Origin: Streptococcus xiaochunlingii
GTDB lineage: Bacteria; Bacillota; Bacilli; Lactobacillales; Streptococcaceae
DNA: 64,000 nucleotides
Direction of reading: 5' to 3'
NCBI RefSeq assembly: GCF_006385805.1
Contig: NZ_VFSG01000001.1
Span: 1,054,001-1,118,000, forward strand
Shown: one piece after another, positions 26,511 through 34,105 of the stretch
How positions within the stretch are numbered: the first letter of the stretch is position 1
Layout of the letters: the number at the start of each line of letters is the position of its first letter
Made by a program: the position numbers and the translations under genes
Notes under the pieces: model-generated
The model's input: the letters and a program-made list of their open reading frames with translations, nothing else
Told to the model about the DNA's origin: nothing
Database searches by the model: none

Positions 26511-27251
26511 TTATTTTGCTTGATTTTCGACATAAAAGGCAATGACATCCGAAGTGTACTGGGCTGTACCAGCGCCAAACTTGTCGATGTTTTCCTTGAA
26601 TTCTGGATTATAGGCATAGCCTTTGCCGATATGGCCAAAAACCTCTATAGAGCAGTCAAATCCATACGTTCGAATCGTATCTAAAAGTTTGGTTGCTTCT
26701 TCTTGATTTTCCGATGCTGTTACTGGCAAACCAGCCTGGAAGTTTTTCGCCAAGACTTGGAAGACTTGATTAAAGGCTCTTGTCGCCTCCTCTTCTCGAC
26801 CTTTTTGGCGTTCAAGCGCTTGGTCCATGACTTCTTGACCGTACTTGTCTACCGCCTCTTGATGGTATTTTTTAGTATCTTGGTAACTAAATCCAGTAAA
26901 TTTTTCCTCAATGGTCATTTTTCTTTCTCCTTTTTGTTCCTGAATGGTTTTTTGCAAGGTGGAAATCAAGGTATCCAGGCGTTGCCTTTCTTGAGTCAAA
27001 TAGTCCAACTGTTTGGTCAAATGGGGCAATAAGTTAGATTTTTCTTCGGCTAAGAGTTCTGCTATTTGGTCTAAGGAAAACCCTAGATACTTGTAGTAGA
27101 GAATCACCTGTAATCGTTCTAAATCTTCTTGATTGTATGTCCGATAGCCATTTTCAGATTTCACAGGGACGAGAAGTCCTATCTTGTCATAGTGGTGCAA
27201 GGTCTTGACAGAGACACCTGACAGCTCTGCAGCTTCTTTGATATGGTACAT
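26511..27251 (-). CDS. MerR family regulator with TipAS ligand domain
   Basis: 246 residues. Residues 1-70 are the MerR winged helix (HIKEAAELSGVSVKTLHHYDKIGLL, then NGYRTYNQEDLERLQVI), followed by a dimerisation coiled coil (about 75-108) and a TipAS-type antibiotic-recognition domain (about 130-240). TipAL/Mta-type proteins activate their own promoter and efflux or resistance genes when they bind peptide antibiotics or other hydrophobic drugs. The promoter has the diagnostic 19-base spacer. No efflux gene lies beside it, so its targets are elsewhere or it is self-acting. Confidence 0.88.
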   Translation of the reverse strand: MYHIKEAAELSGVSVKTLHHYDKIGLLVPVKSENGYRTYNQEDLERLQVILYYKYLGFSLDQIAELLAEEKSNLLPHLTKQLDYLTQERQRLDTLISTLQKTIQEQKGERKMTIEEKFTGFSYQDTKKYHQEAVDKYGQEVMDQALERQKGREEEATRAFNQVFQVLAKNFQAGLPVTASENQEEATKLLDTIRTYGFDCSIEVFGHIGKGYAYNPEFKENIDKFGAGTAQYTSDVIAFYVENQAK

Positions 27252-27271
27252 GATTTCCTCCTTACAAAGAT

Positions 27272-27302
27272 AGTATAATCCCTCCCCTTAGGTCAGAGTC
27301 AA
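27272..27302 (-). promoter_or_regulatory. merR promoter with 19-base spacer
   Basis: Minus strand TTGACT (27302-27297), 19-base spacer containing CCTAAGGGGAGG, TATACT (27277-27272). A 19-base spacer is the hallmark of promoters untwisted by MerR activators, indicating autoactivation. Confidence 0.7.
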
Positions 27303-27330
27303 GACTTAACATAAAAATAGTTTTCAGATA

Positions 27331-27380
27331 AAAAAGGGTTGAGTTGTCCACAGCTTTTAACTCAAACCCTTTCTTTTTTA
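27331..27380 (-). terminator. Terminator after manA
   Basis: Stem AAGGGTT-GAGTT paired with AACTCAAACCCTT around a loop near GTCCACAGC, flanked by A-run and T-run; it overlaps the manA stop. Confidence 0.75.
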
Positions 27381-28322
27381 TGGATGACTCACGATCAATT
27401 CTAAATCTTGCCCTTCCAAAGTCCAAGATTCAACATCACTCGTTAAGACAAAGTGATCTCCTTTTCCAATCGGATAATCTACCCCATCCACCTGAAGGCT
27501 TCCTTGCCCTGAGAGAACGCTCAACAAGCTATAATCATGGGTCTTTTCAAATCGAACTTCCCCATTGACTACCCACTTGTGAACCCCAAAGAAGTCATTG
27601 GCCACTAACAAAGTAGACGACAAGTGATCGACTTTTTCCTCAACCGGTCGGCTATTCGCTGGAGCCCCTAAGTTCAGCACATCAATGGACTGTTCAATGT
27701 GCAACTCACGTAAATTTCCTTGATCATCTTTGCGATCAAAGTCGTAAACTCGATACGTCGTGTCGCTTGATTGCTGGGTTTCCAAGATTAAAATACCCGA
27801 ACCGATGGCATGCATGGTTCCACTTGGCACATAGAAGAAATCTCCCGCTTTCACAGGAACCCGCGCTAACAGATCATCCCATTCTTTGGCTTCGATCATT
27901 TGGCGCAATTCTTCCTTAGACTGGGCGTGGTGACCATAGATAATTTCTGCCCCTTCATCAGCGGCAATAATATACCAGCATTCAGTTTTCCCAAGTTCTC
28001 CTTCATGCTCCATTCCATAGGCATCATCTGGGTGAACCTGAACACTAAGCCAGTCATTAGCATCTAGAATCTTTGTCAACAAAGGAAAGACCGGTTCCGG
28101 TCGATTCCCAAACAATTCGCGATGCTCTGCATATAGTTGGTCTAAGCCCATTCCAGCATAAGATCCATTCTTAACAACAGAAACACCATGTGGATGGGCC
28201 GAAATAGCCCAGTATTCACCAACATGATCGCTCAGGATTTCATAGCCAAACTCATCTCGTAATCTAGTTCCACCCCAAATTTTTTCCTGCATAACTGATT
28301 GTAAAAATAGCGGTTGTGACAT
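27378..28322 (-). CDS. manA: Mannose-6-phosphate isomerase, type I
   Basis: 314 residues from ATG 28322 with GGAGG five bases upstream; a longer start at 28334 lacks a site. Cupin-fold zinc enzyme interconverting mannose 6-phosphate and fructose 6-phosphate. The opening PLFLQSVMQEKIWGGTRL, the zinc motif VQVHPDD (Q and H ligands) with later TECWYIIAADEGAEI, and VPSGTMHAIGSGILILETQQ are typical of the short Firmicute form. Monocistronic. Confidence 0.95.
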   Translation of the reverse strand: MSQPLFLQSVMQEKIWGGTRLRDEFGYEILSDHVGEYWAISAHPHGVSVVKNGSYAGMGLDQLYAEHRELFGNRPEPVFPLLTKILDANDWLSVQVHPDDAYGMEHEGELGKTECWYIIAADEGAEIIYGHHAQSKEELRQMIEAKEWDDLLARVPVKAGDFFYVPSGTMHAIGSGILILETQQSSDTTYRVYDFDRKDDQGNLRELHIEQSIDVLNLGAPANSRPVEEKVDHLSSTLLVANDFFGVHKWVVNGEVRFEKTHDYSLLSVLSGQGSLQVDGVDYPIGKGDHFVLTSDVESWTLEGQDLELIVSHP

Positions 28323-28453
28323 ACCTGCCTCCATATATCCTTGTATTCAATACCTTATTATACCAAATTCTACTTGTTTTTGAAAGCCCTGCCAAGCTCT
28401 TTAGCCCCTTTTAAATTTTTTGCACGTTTTTCGCATTTTTACCGGCTTTTCGC

Positions 28454-28468
28454 TATAATAGGAATATG
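28454..28468 (+). promoter_or_regulatory. queG -10 element six bases from the start codon
   Basis: TATAAT at 28454-28459 and ATG at 28466-28468. With normal initiation 6-8 bases past the -10, the mRNA would begin at or near the A of the ATG, so a leaderless message is predicted. No good -35 is seen at 16-18 bases. Confidence 0.5.
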
Positions 28469-29599
28469 AACCTCAAAGAATCCATTATTGAATTGGCTCA
28501 CTCCATTGGTATTTCAAAAATTGGCTTTACCACTGCGGATGATTTTTCCTATTTAGAAAAATCCCTCCGCCTTGCCGTGGAAGAAGGCCGAAATTCTGGT
28601 TTTGAGCACAAAAATATTGAAGAACGAATCCAACCACGTTTAAGTTTGGCTTCTGCTAAGACGATTATCTCCATTGCCGTTGCCTATCCCCACAAGTTAA
28701 AGCAACAACCTCAGAAGACGGCCTATAAACGCGGAAAATTCACCCCCAATAGCTGGGGCCTTGATTATCACTATGTCTTGCAGGATAAATTAGACCGCCT
28801 AGCACGAGGGATTGAAGAATTAACCGCCGACTTTGAATACAAGGGCATGGTGGATACCGGTGCCTTAGTGGATACCGCGGTTGCTCAACGAGCTGGGATT
28901 GGCTTTATCGGAAAGAACGGCCTCGTCATCTCAAAAGAATACGGTTCTTATATGTTTTTAGGGGAACTCATCACCAACCTAGAGATCGAACCCGATCAAG
29001 CCGTTGACTATGGTTGCGGAGATTGTAACCGCTGTGTAGAAGCCTGCCCGACTTCTTGTTTAATCGGAGATGGCTCTATGAATGCCCGACGTTGCCTGTC
29101 CTTTCAGACCCAAGACAAGGGGATGATGGATCTGGAATTCCGTAAAAAGATTAAAACGGTCATCTACGGTTGTGATATCTGTCAAATCTGCTGTCCCTAC
29201 AACCGTGGTCTGGACAATCCGCTAGCCACTGATATCGATCCTGAACTAGCTCACCCGGAATTAATCCCCTTTATCGAGTTATCCAATGGACAATTCAAGG
29301 AAAAATTTGGAATGGTCGCTGGTAGTTGGCGGGGAAAGAATATTCTCCAGCGCAATGCTATCATTGCTTTGGCCAATGCTAATGACCGGTCTGCTATTCC
29401 TAAACTGTTAGAAATCATCGAAACCTCGCAAAACCAGATTCATATTGCAACAGCCATTTGGTCACTGGGAGAGCTTATTCGAGAAGTCACACCTGACTTG
29501 GTTGATTTGTTAACTTCCCTCAAAAACCCAACTCCAGCTATTATAGAAGAACGTGAACGGTTCTTCCAAAAATTCCAATACCAAAACTCACATAATTAA
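28466..29599 (+). CDS. queG: Epoxyqueuosine reductase
   Basis: 377 residues. Last step of queuosine synthesis in tRNA: cobalamin-dependent reduction of epoxyqueuosine. Catalytic Asp region DTGALVDTAVAQRAGIGFIGKNGL (130-153). Two 4Fe-4S clusters are formed by C184, C187, C190, C194 and by C236, C239, C242, C243 (CDICQICCPYN) together with C210. The C-terminal HEAT-like part is present (IPKLLEIIETSQNQ). The other queuosine genes are not in the window. Confidence 0.95.
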   Translation: MNLKESIIELAHSIGISKIGFTTADDFSYLEKSLRLAVEEGRNSGFEHKNIEERIQPRLSLASAKTIISIAVAYPHKLKQQPQKTAYKRGKFTPNSWGLDYHYVLQDKLDRLARGIEELTADFEYKGMVDTGALVDTAVAQRAGIGFIGKNGLVISKEYGSYMFLGELITNLEIEPDQAVDYGCGDCNRCVEACPTSCLIGDGSMNARRCLSFQTQDKGMMDLEFRKKIKTVIYGCDICQICCPYNRGLDNPLATDIDPELAHPELIPFIELSNGQFKEKFGMVAGSWRGKNILQRNAIIALANANDRSAIPKLLEIIETSQNQIHIATAIWSLGELIREVTPDLVDLLTSLKNPTPAIIEERERFFQKFQYQNSHN

Positions 29600-29628
29600 A
29601 AACTGCCTAACAAACTTAGGCAGTTTTT
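29598..29628. terminator. Terminator after queG
   Basis: AAAAACTGCCTAA, loop caaac, TTAGGCAGTTTTT; symmetric, so it can also serve the PAP2 gene on the minus strand. Confidence 0.9.
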
Positions 29629-29660
29629 AATCATTTCTTTCTTCTCTCATACAGCCTCTC

Positions 29661-30176
29661 TCAGAAAATTCCTAATAGAGAAAAACTGACAATTCCCCAT
29701 AGGAGTGCAACGACAAATCCGACTACGACATCACGGACAAAATGGAGTCCTGCCAGAACACGAACTCCTGCCAATAGCAGAGCCAAGAAGAGACCTATGC
29801 TCGATAGAAGAGGATTCACTCCCCAGGCTACTGTCGAAATGATTACCGCCGAAAAGACATGCCGACTTGGCATGGAACTCCCCTTGCCTTCTCTCTCTAA
29901 AAGAGGCGGAAACGCGCCAAGCTCATAAGGACGGGGCCAATTGATTGCTTTTCGAATGACACTCAGTAACATAAAGCCAGACGCCGGAACCAACAGATAG
30001 CCAAGAACAACCCAAATCTCGGAAGCTTTCAGATAAGCTGCCCAAAGAACATAAAAATAAAGGAGTGGCATCAGCAGGGTGACAAGGCGGTTGACCCACT
30101 TTAATAAAGAAAGATAATAGGGATGGGACACCAAAAATGGTCTAACCCGTTCATAGAACAAATATTCTTTATTCAT
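29661..30176 (-). CDS. PAP2 family phosphatase
   Basis: 171 residues from ATG 30176 (AAGAG upstream, weak); a TTG at 30215 would add 13 residues. Membrane phosphatase with about five helices. The three acid-phosphatase motifs are present: KAINWPRPYE, MPSRHVFS (PSRH instead of the common PSGH) and RVLAGLHFVRDVVVG (R-x5-H-x3-D). Likely dephosphorylates undecaprenyl-pyrophosphate or a phospholipid at the outer membrane face. Follows the def-like gene by 45 bases. Confidence 0.86.
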   Translation of the reverse strand: MNKEYLFYERVRPFLVSHPYYLSLLKWVNRLVTLLMPLLYFYVLWAAYLKASEIWVVLGYLLVPASGFMLLSVIRKAINWPRPYELGAFPPLLEREGKGSSMPSRHVFSAVIISTVAWGVNPLLSSIGLFLALLLAGVRVLAGLHFVRDVVVGFVVALLWGIVSFSLLGIF

Positions 30177-30221
30177 CAACAATTTCTCTTCGATCGATTC
30201 CTTAACAAGTAGCAACTGGAC

Positions 30222-30632
30222 CTAGATCAAAATCCCTTCCAGGTGATCTAGCTCATGCTGGCAAATTTGGGCCGCAAAACCTTCTAAGCTTATGAGCTGA
30301 GGCTTCCAATTCATGTCGCGGTAGGAGACTTGAATCTTTTCAAAGCGGCTCGTTTTTCGGCTCCCTGCCAAAGAAAGGCACCGCTCTTCTGTCTCATAAA
30401 CTCCTTCTTTCTTGACTAGAACAGGGTTAAAGAGAACCAAGGGCATCAAACCAAATTGGATAATGATCACTCGCTTGCGTACCCCAATCATATTAGCCGC
30501 CATACCAACACAGGAATCCTGGTGAGCTCGTAAGGTATCTTGTAAATCCTGCGCCAAATACAAATCTTCTTTTGTCGCTTCTTCAGACACTTGACTCAAA
30601 AAGAAGGGATCCTTCATAATGGCTTTTTCCAT
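30222..30632 (-). CDS. Peptide deformylase paralogue with altered motif I
   Basis: 136 residues from ATG 30632 (GGAGAAAAG upstream). The metal ligands are in place: C85 (EERCLSLAG) and H126, H130 with E127 (QHELDH). However motif I, normally GxGLAAPQ, reads VGMAANMIG at 42-50, so the active-site glutamine is methionine (M48), and motif II EGCLS is ERCLS. This is a second-type deformylase as found in several Gram-positives; catalytic activity on formyl-Met is doubtful. The main deformylase must be elsewhere. Confidence 0.85.
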   Translation of the reverse strand: MEKAIMKDPFFLSQVSEEATKEDLYLAQDLQDTLRAHQDSCVGMAANMIGVRKRVIIIQFGLMPLVLFNPVLVKKEGVYETEERCLSLAGSRKTSRFEKIQVSYRDMNWKPQLISLEGFAAQICQHELDHLEGILI

Positions 30633-30739
30633 CTTTTCTCCTCTCTTGCTTAAAAAAGAGAAGGTCATTCATCCATCTTCCCGACGAAGAACTCCCTCCC
30701 CTAGCATTTCATGCTTTTTGTTGTTTCAGCCTTACCTGA

Positions 30740-31633
30740 TTAGTCTTTTTTGCTGACTTGTTTTGCTAAGACAAAGTTACCCAAGGTTGCTGAACCATTT
30801 CCAGCTACCGCAGGAGTCACGATGTAGTCACGAACATCTGGAACTGGTAAGTAGCCGTTCAATAATACTGTGAATTTTTCACGAACGCGATCCAACATGT
30901 GCTGTTGTGCCATCACTCCTCCACCAAATACAATCACATCTGGGCGGAAGGTTACAGTCGCATTAACAGCAGCTTGAGCAATATAGTAGGCTTGGATATC
31001 CCATACAGAGCTATTGAGCTCGATATTTTCCCCACGAATACCAGTACGAGCTTCCAGGCTTGGACCAGCCGCAAGACCTTCTAAACAGCCTCTGTGGAAT
31101 GGACACACACCGTTAAATTCTTTTTCAACATCCATTGGGTGTTTGGCAACATAGTAATGGCCCATCTCAGGATGTCCTACTCCACCAATGAATTCACCAC
31201 GCTGGATGACACCTGCACCAATTCCTGTACCGATTGTGTAGTAGACTAAGTTTTCAATCCGTGCACCCGCGTTATTACGAGCGACAACTTCACCATATGC
31301 TGAGCTATTTACGTCCGTTGTAAAGTAAATCGGTACATTTAATGCACGACGGAAAGCACCTACTACATCAACATTCGCCCAATGGGGTTTGGGAGTTGTT
31401 GTAATAAAACCATATGTTTTTGAATTTTTATCAATGTCAATCGGTCCAAATGAGCCAATCGCTAAACCAGCAAGAGTTTCAAATTTAGAGAAAAATTCAA
31501 TACATTTATCAAGGGTTTCAATAGGAGTTGTTGTTGGAAACTGTGTCTTTTCAATGACGTTATTATTTTCGTCACCTACAGCACAAACAAACTTTGTTCC
31601 ACCAGCTTCAAGACTTCCATATAATTTAGTCAT
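30740..31633 (-). CDS. scrK: Fructokinase, ROK family
   Basis: 297 residues from ATG 31633, preceded by AGAGGA; an upstream in-frame start at 31651 adds 6 residues without a site. Phosphorylates the fructose released by ScrB. ROK features: GSLEAGGTKFVCAVG phosphate loop, GTGIGAGVI, and the zinc-type HxxxC motif CPFHRGCLEGLAAG. A ScrR-type operator lies just upstream, so it is part of the sucrose regulon though transcribed separately from scrA. Confidence 0.95.
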   Translation of the reverse strand: MTKLYGSLEAGGTKFVCAVGDENNNVIEKTQFPTTTPIETLDKCIEFFSKFETLAGLAIGSFGPIDIDKNSKTYGFITTTPKPHWANVDVVGAFRRALNVPIYFTTDVNSSAYGEVVARNNAGARIENLVYYTIGTGIGAGVIQRGEFIGGVGHPEMGHYYVAKHPMDVEKEFNGVCPFHRGCLEGLAAGPSLEARTGIRGENIELNSSVWDIQAYYIAQAAVNATVTFRPDVIVFGGGVMAQQHMLDRVREKFTVLLNGYLPVPDVRDYIVTPAVAGNGSATLGNFVLAKQVSKKD

Positions 31634-31665
31634 ATCAATCCTCTTCTTCAATTCTCTTTTTTTCT

Positions 31666-31693
31666 ATTATATCATAAAGGAAAACGGTTCACT
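31666..31693 (-). promoter_or_regulatory. scrK -10 with overlapping ScrR operator
   Basis: Minus strand TATAAT (31671-31666). AGTGAACCGTTTTCC (31693-31679) is the same sequence as the operators at scrA and lies just upstream of the -10, where a repressor would block polymerase. Confidence 0.7.
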
Positions 31694-31783
31694 TCTATTC
31701 CTTAAAGAAAAAACTACTCTTATTTATGTTTCAACATTAGGTGAGCAACTTTTTCATTCCAAACCTCATCTCCAAACAAAATT

Positions 31784-31815
31784 CAAGGACTGGAGGATAC
31801 CCTAACCAGTCCTTG
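31784..31815 (-). terminator. Hairpin after scrA
   Basis: CAAGGACTGG and CCAGTCCTTG, perfect 10-base stem with 12-base loop, 18 bases beyond the scrA stop; the T-run is weak. Confidence 0.7.
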
Positions 31816-31832
31816 AGCAATCATATTTTAGA

Positions 31833-33725
31833 TTATGCTTTTACTTCAATAATCGCATCGCCTTTAGCAACTGCACCAGTAGCTACTGGAGTTACTGAAG
31901 CATAGTCAGCTGTGTTTGTGACGATGACCATTGTTGTATCATCAAGACCAGCTGCTGCAATTTTAGCAGAATCAAATGTTCCAAGAACATCTCCAGCTTT
32001 GACCTTGTCACCTTGAGCAACTTTTTTCTCAAAACCGTCACCATTCATTGAAACAGTGTCGATCCCAACGTGGATCAAGATTTCAGCACCATTCGCTGTC
32101 TTCAAACCGAAGGCATGTCCAGTTGCAAAAGCAATCGTTACTTCAGCATCTGCAGGAGCATAAACGACACCTTCAGATGGCTTCACTGCAATCCCTTGAC
32201 CCATAGCACCGCTTGAGAATACAGGGTCATTCACATTTTCTAAAGCAACAGCTTGCCCAACGATTGGAGAGATGATGGTTTCATCTTGAAGAGATGCTGG
32301 AACAGTTCCAGTCACAGCTTCCTCAACAAAACGATCTGTTGTAGCACTTTCAGTTACAGTTGCAGGTTCTTCATCTTCAAAACCGAACATGTAAGTAAGA
32401 GCAAAACCAAGTGCAAATGATACTGCAACCATAAGCAAGTATTGGAAGAGTTGACCATTACCAATGTAAAGCATTGTACCTGGGATAATAGTGATACCAT
32501 TACCAGTACCAGCAAGACCAAGAAGTGAAGCCAATCCACCACCGATGGCACCAGCGATTAATGAAAGGAAGAATGGTTTACGGAAACGCAAGTTCACCCC
32601 GAAGATCGCAGGCTCAGTAATACCTAAGAAGGCAGAAAGAGCAGCCGGGAAAGCCAAAGCTTTCAATTTAGGATTTTTAGTTTTCACACCAACCGCTACA
32701 GTAGCAGCACCTTGAGCAGTCATGGCAGCTGTGATAATAGCATTAAATGGATTTGCGTGATCAGCAGCAAGCAACTGCACTTCAAGCAAGTTAAAGATAT
32801 GGTGAACACCAGATACGACGATCAATTGGTGAACGCCACCGATGAGCAATCCGCCAAGACCTAATGGTAAGCTAAGGATTGCTTTTGTACCAATTAAGAT
32901 ATAAGTTTCAACTACGTGAAAGACTGGACCAATAACAAAGAGTCCAAGAATAGACATTACAAAGAGGGTTACGAATGGTGTTACCAAAAGATCAAGAACA
33001 TCTGGAACAACTTTTCGAAGTGATTTCTCAAATTTCGCACCAAGGACCCCGATAATAAAGGCTGGAAGAACAGATCCTTGCAACCCTACGACTGGAATAA
33101 AGCCGAAGAATTTCATAGCAGTCACTTCACCACCGGATGCAACCGCCCAGGCATTTGGAAGCGAACCAGACACAAGCATCATACCAAGAACGATACCAAC
33201 TGCTGGATTCCCACCGAAGACACGGAAGGTTGACCAAACGACAAGACCTGGCAAGATGATGAAGGCCGTATCCGTCAAAATTTGAGTATAAGTCGTAACA
33301 TCTTCTGGAAGAGTCACACCAAGGGCATTCAAGAGTCCACGGACACCCATGAAGAGACCTGTCGCGACAATAACTGGGATGATTGGTACAAAGACATCAC
33401 CAAATGTACGGATAGCCCGTTGGAACCAATTTCCTTGTTTAGCGGCTTCAGCTTTCATTTCATCTTTTGATGAAGTTGGCAAACCTAGAGCCACTACTTC
33501 ATCATAAATCTTATTTACAGTACCGGTACCAAAGATGATTTGGTATTGACCTGAGTTAAAGAAAGCCCCTTGAACTTTTTCAATATTTTCGACAGCATTT
33601 TTGTCGACTTTTGCTTCATCTTTGACCATCACACGAAGACGAGTCGCACAGTGAGCAACACTGCTAACGTTCTCAACTCCACCGATCGCATCGATGACTT
33701 TTTTTGCAATTTCTGTATTTGACAT
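31833..33725 (-). CDS. scrA: Sucrose-specific PTS transporter, EIIBCA
   Basis: 630 residues from ATG 33725; a TTG at 33731 is closer to AGGAGA and remains possible. Domain order IIB (cysteine C26 in VAHCATRLRV), IIC (about 110-450, ten helices, GITEPAIFGVNLRFRKP is the conserved glucose-family IIC loop), IIA (about 480-630, phospho-histidine in ILIHVGIDTVSMNG). Takes up sucrose and phosphorylates it to sucrose 6-phosphate. Divergent from scrB, with ScrR sites on its promoter. Confidence 0.97.
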   Translation of the reverse strand: MSNTEIAKKVIDAIGGVENVSSVAHCATRLRVMVKDEAKVDKNAVENIEKVQGAFFNSGQYQIIFGTGTVNKIYDEVVALGLPTSSKDEMKAEAAKQGNWFQRAIRTFGDVFVPIIPVIVATGLFMGVRGLLNALGVTLPEDVTTYTQILTDTAFIILPGLVVWSTFRVFGGNPAVGIVLGMMLVSGSLPNAWAVASGGEVTAMKFFGFIPVVGLQGSVLPAFIIGVLGAKFEKSLRKVVPDVLDLLVTPFVTLFVMSILGLFVIGPVFHVVETYILIGTKAILSLPLGLGGLLIGGVHQLIVVSGVHHIFNLLEVQLLAADHANPFNAIITAAMTAQGAATVAVGVKTKNPKLKALAFPAALSAFLGITEPAIFGVNLRFRKPFFLSLIAGAIGGGLASLLGLAGTGNGITIIPGTMLYIGNGQLFQYLLMVAVSFALGFALTYMFGFEDEEPATVTESATTDRFVEEAVTGTVPASLQDETIISPIVGQAVALENVNDPVFSSGAMGQGIAVKPSEGVVYAPADAEVTIAFATGHAFGLKTANGAEILIHVGIDTVSMNGDGFEKKVAQGDKVKAGDVLGTFDSAKIAAAGLDDTTMVIVTNTADYASVTPVATGAVAKGDAIIEVKA

Positions 33726-33753
33726 TTGCAAAAATCTCCTTATTTTTTATTGT

Positions 33754-33771
33754 TTTGAAAACGGTTCACCC
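33754..33771. promoter_or_regulatory. ScrR operator 1 at scrA
   Basis: TTTGAAAACGGTTCACCC, between the scrA -10 and its ribosome site. Same core AAAACGGTTCAC as at scrK. Confidence 0.7.
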
Positions 33772-33786
33772 GTCTCTACGCATTTA

Positions 33787-33814
33787 ATTGTACCACTTAT
33801 TAAGAATATGTCAA
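33787..33814 (-). promoter_or_regulatory. scrA promoter
   Basis: Minus strand TTGACA (33814-33809), 16-base spacer ending TGG, TACAAT (33792-33787). Confidence 0.75.
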
Positions 33815-33825
33815 CCGTTTTGCAG
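33809..33825. promoter_or_regulatory. ScrR operator 2 overlapping the scrA -35
   Basis: TGTCAACCGTTTTGCAG, core CAACCGTTTT, inverted relative to operator 1. It covers the -35, so two sites flank the promoter. Confidence 0.65.
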
Positions 33826-34005
33826 AAAGTTTTTGGCATTTATTTGCAATTTTTGATAGTTTGAAAGAAGCTCTTTTTATTTTCATTTAGCTAAACACCC
33901 TTCCGCTATGTGCTATAGCTATTATCCAGTTTTTGGATTTTCAAAAACTTTCATTCTTTCATTTGTTTTCATAAACTACATCTAGCCTTCGCTCCGATAT
34001 TTTAT

Positions 34006-34020
34006 GATAAACGTTTGACA
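34006..34020. promoter_or_regulatory. ScrR-like operator upstream of scrB
   Basis: GATAAACGTTTGACA, degenerate against the scrA/scrK core AAAACGGTTCAC. About 28 bases upstream of the scrB -35, so control may be weaker or by looping. Confidence 0.5.
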
Positions 34021-34047
34021 TTTTTTCTCAATTCTTTGGTCAAAGTC

Positions 34048-34076
34048 TTGCTTTTTTTTATAGAAATCGGTACTAT
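34048..34076 (+). promoter_or_regulatory. scrB-scrR promoter
   Basis: TTGCTT (34048-34053), 17-base spacer, TACTAT (34071-34076). GGAGGAG ribosome site before the ATG at 34106. Confidence 0.65.
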
Positions 34077-34105
34077 GGAAGTAAGAAAAATTTTGGAGGA
34101 GTCAA

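Larger units (their letters stand above)
33726..34105. other. scrA-scrB divergent control region
   Basis: 380-base gap. It holds two ScrR sites and the scrA promoter on the left, a fourth ScrR-like site and the scrB promoter on the right, and a middle AT-rich section with an AGTTTTTG/CAAAAACT dyad near 33930-33955. No ORF is supported. Confidence 0.6.
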
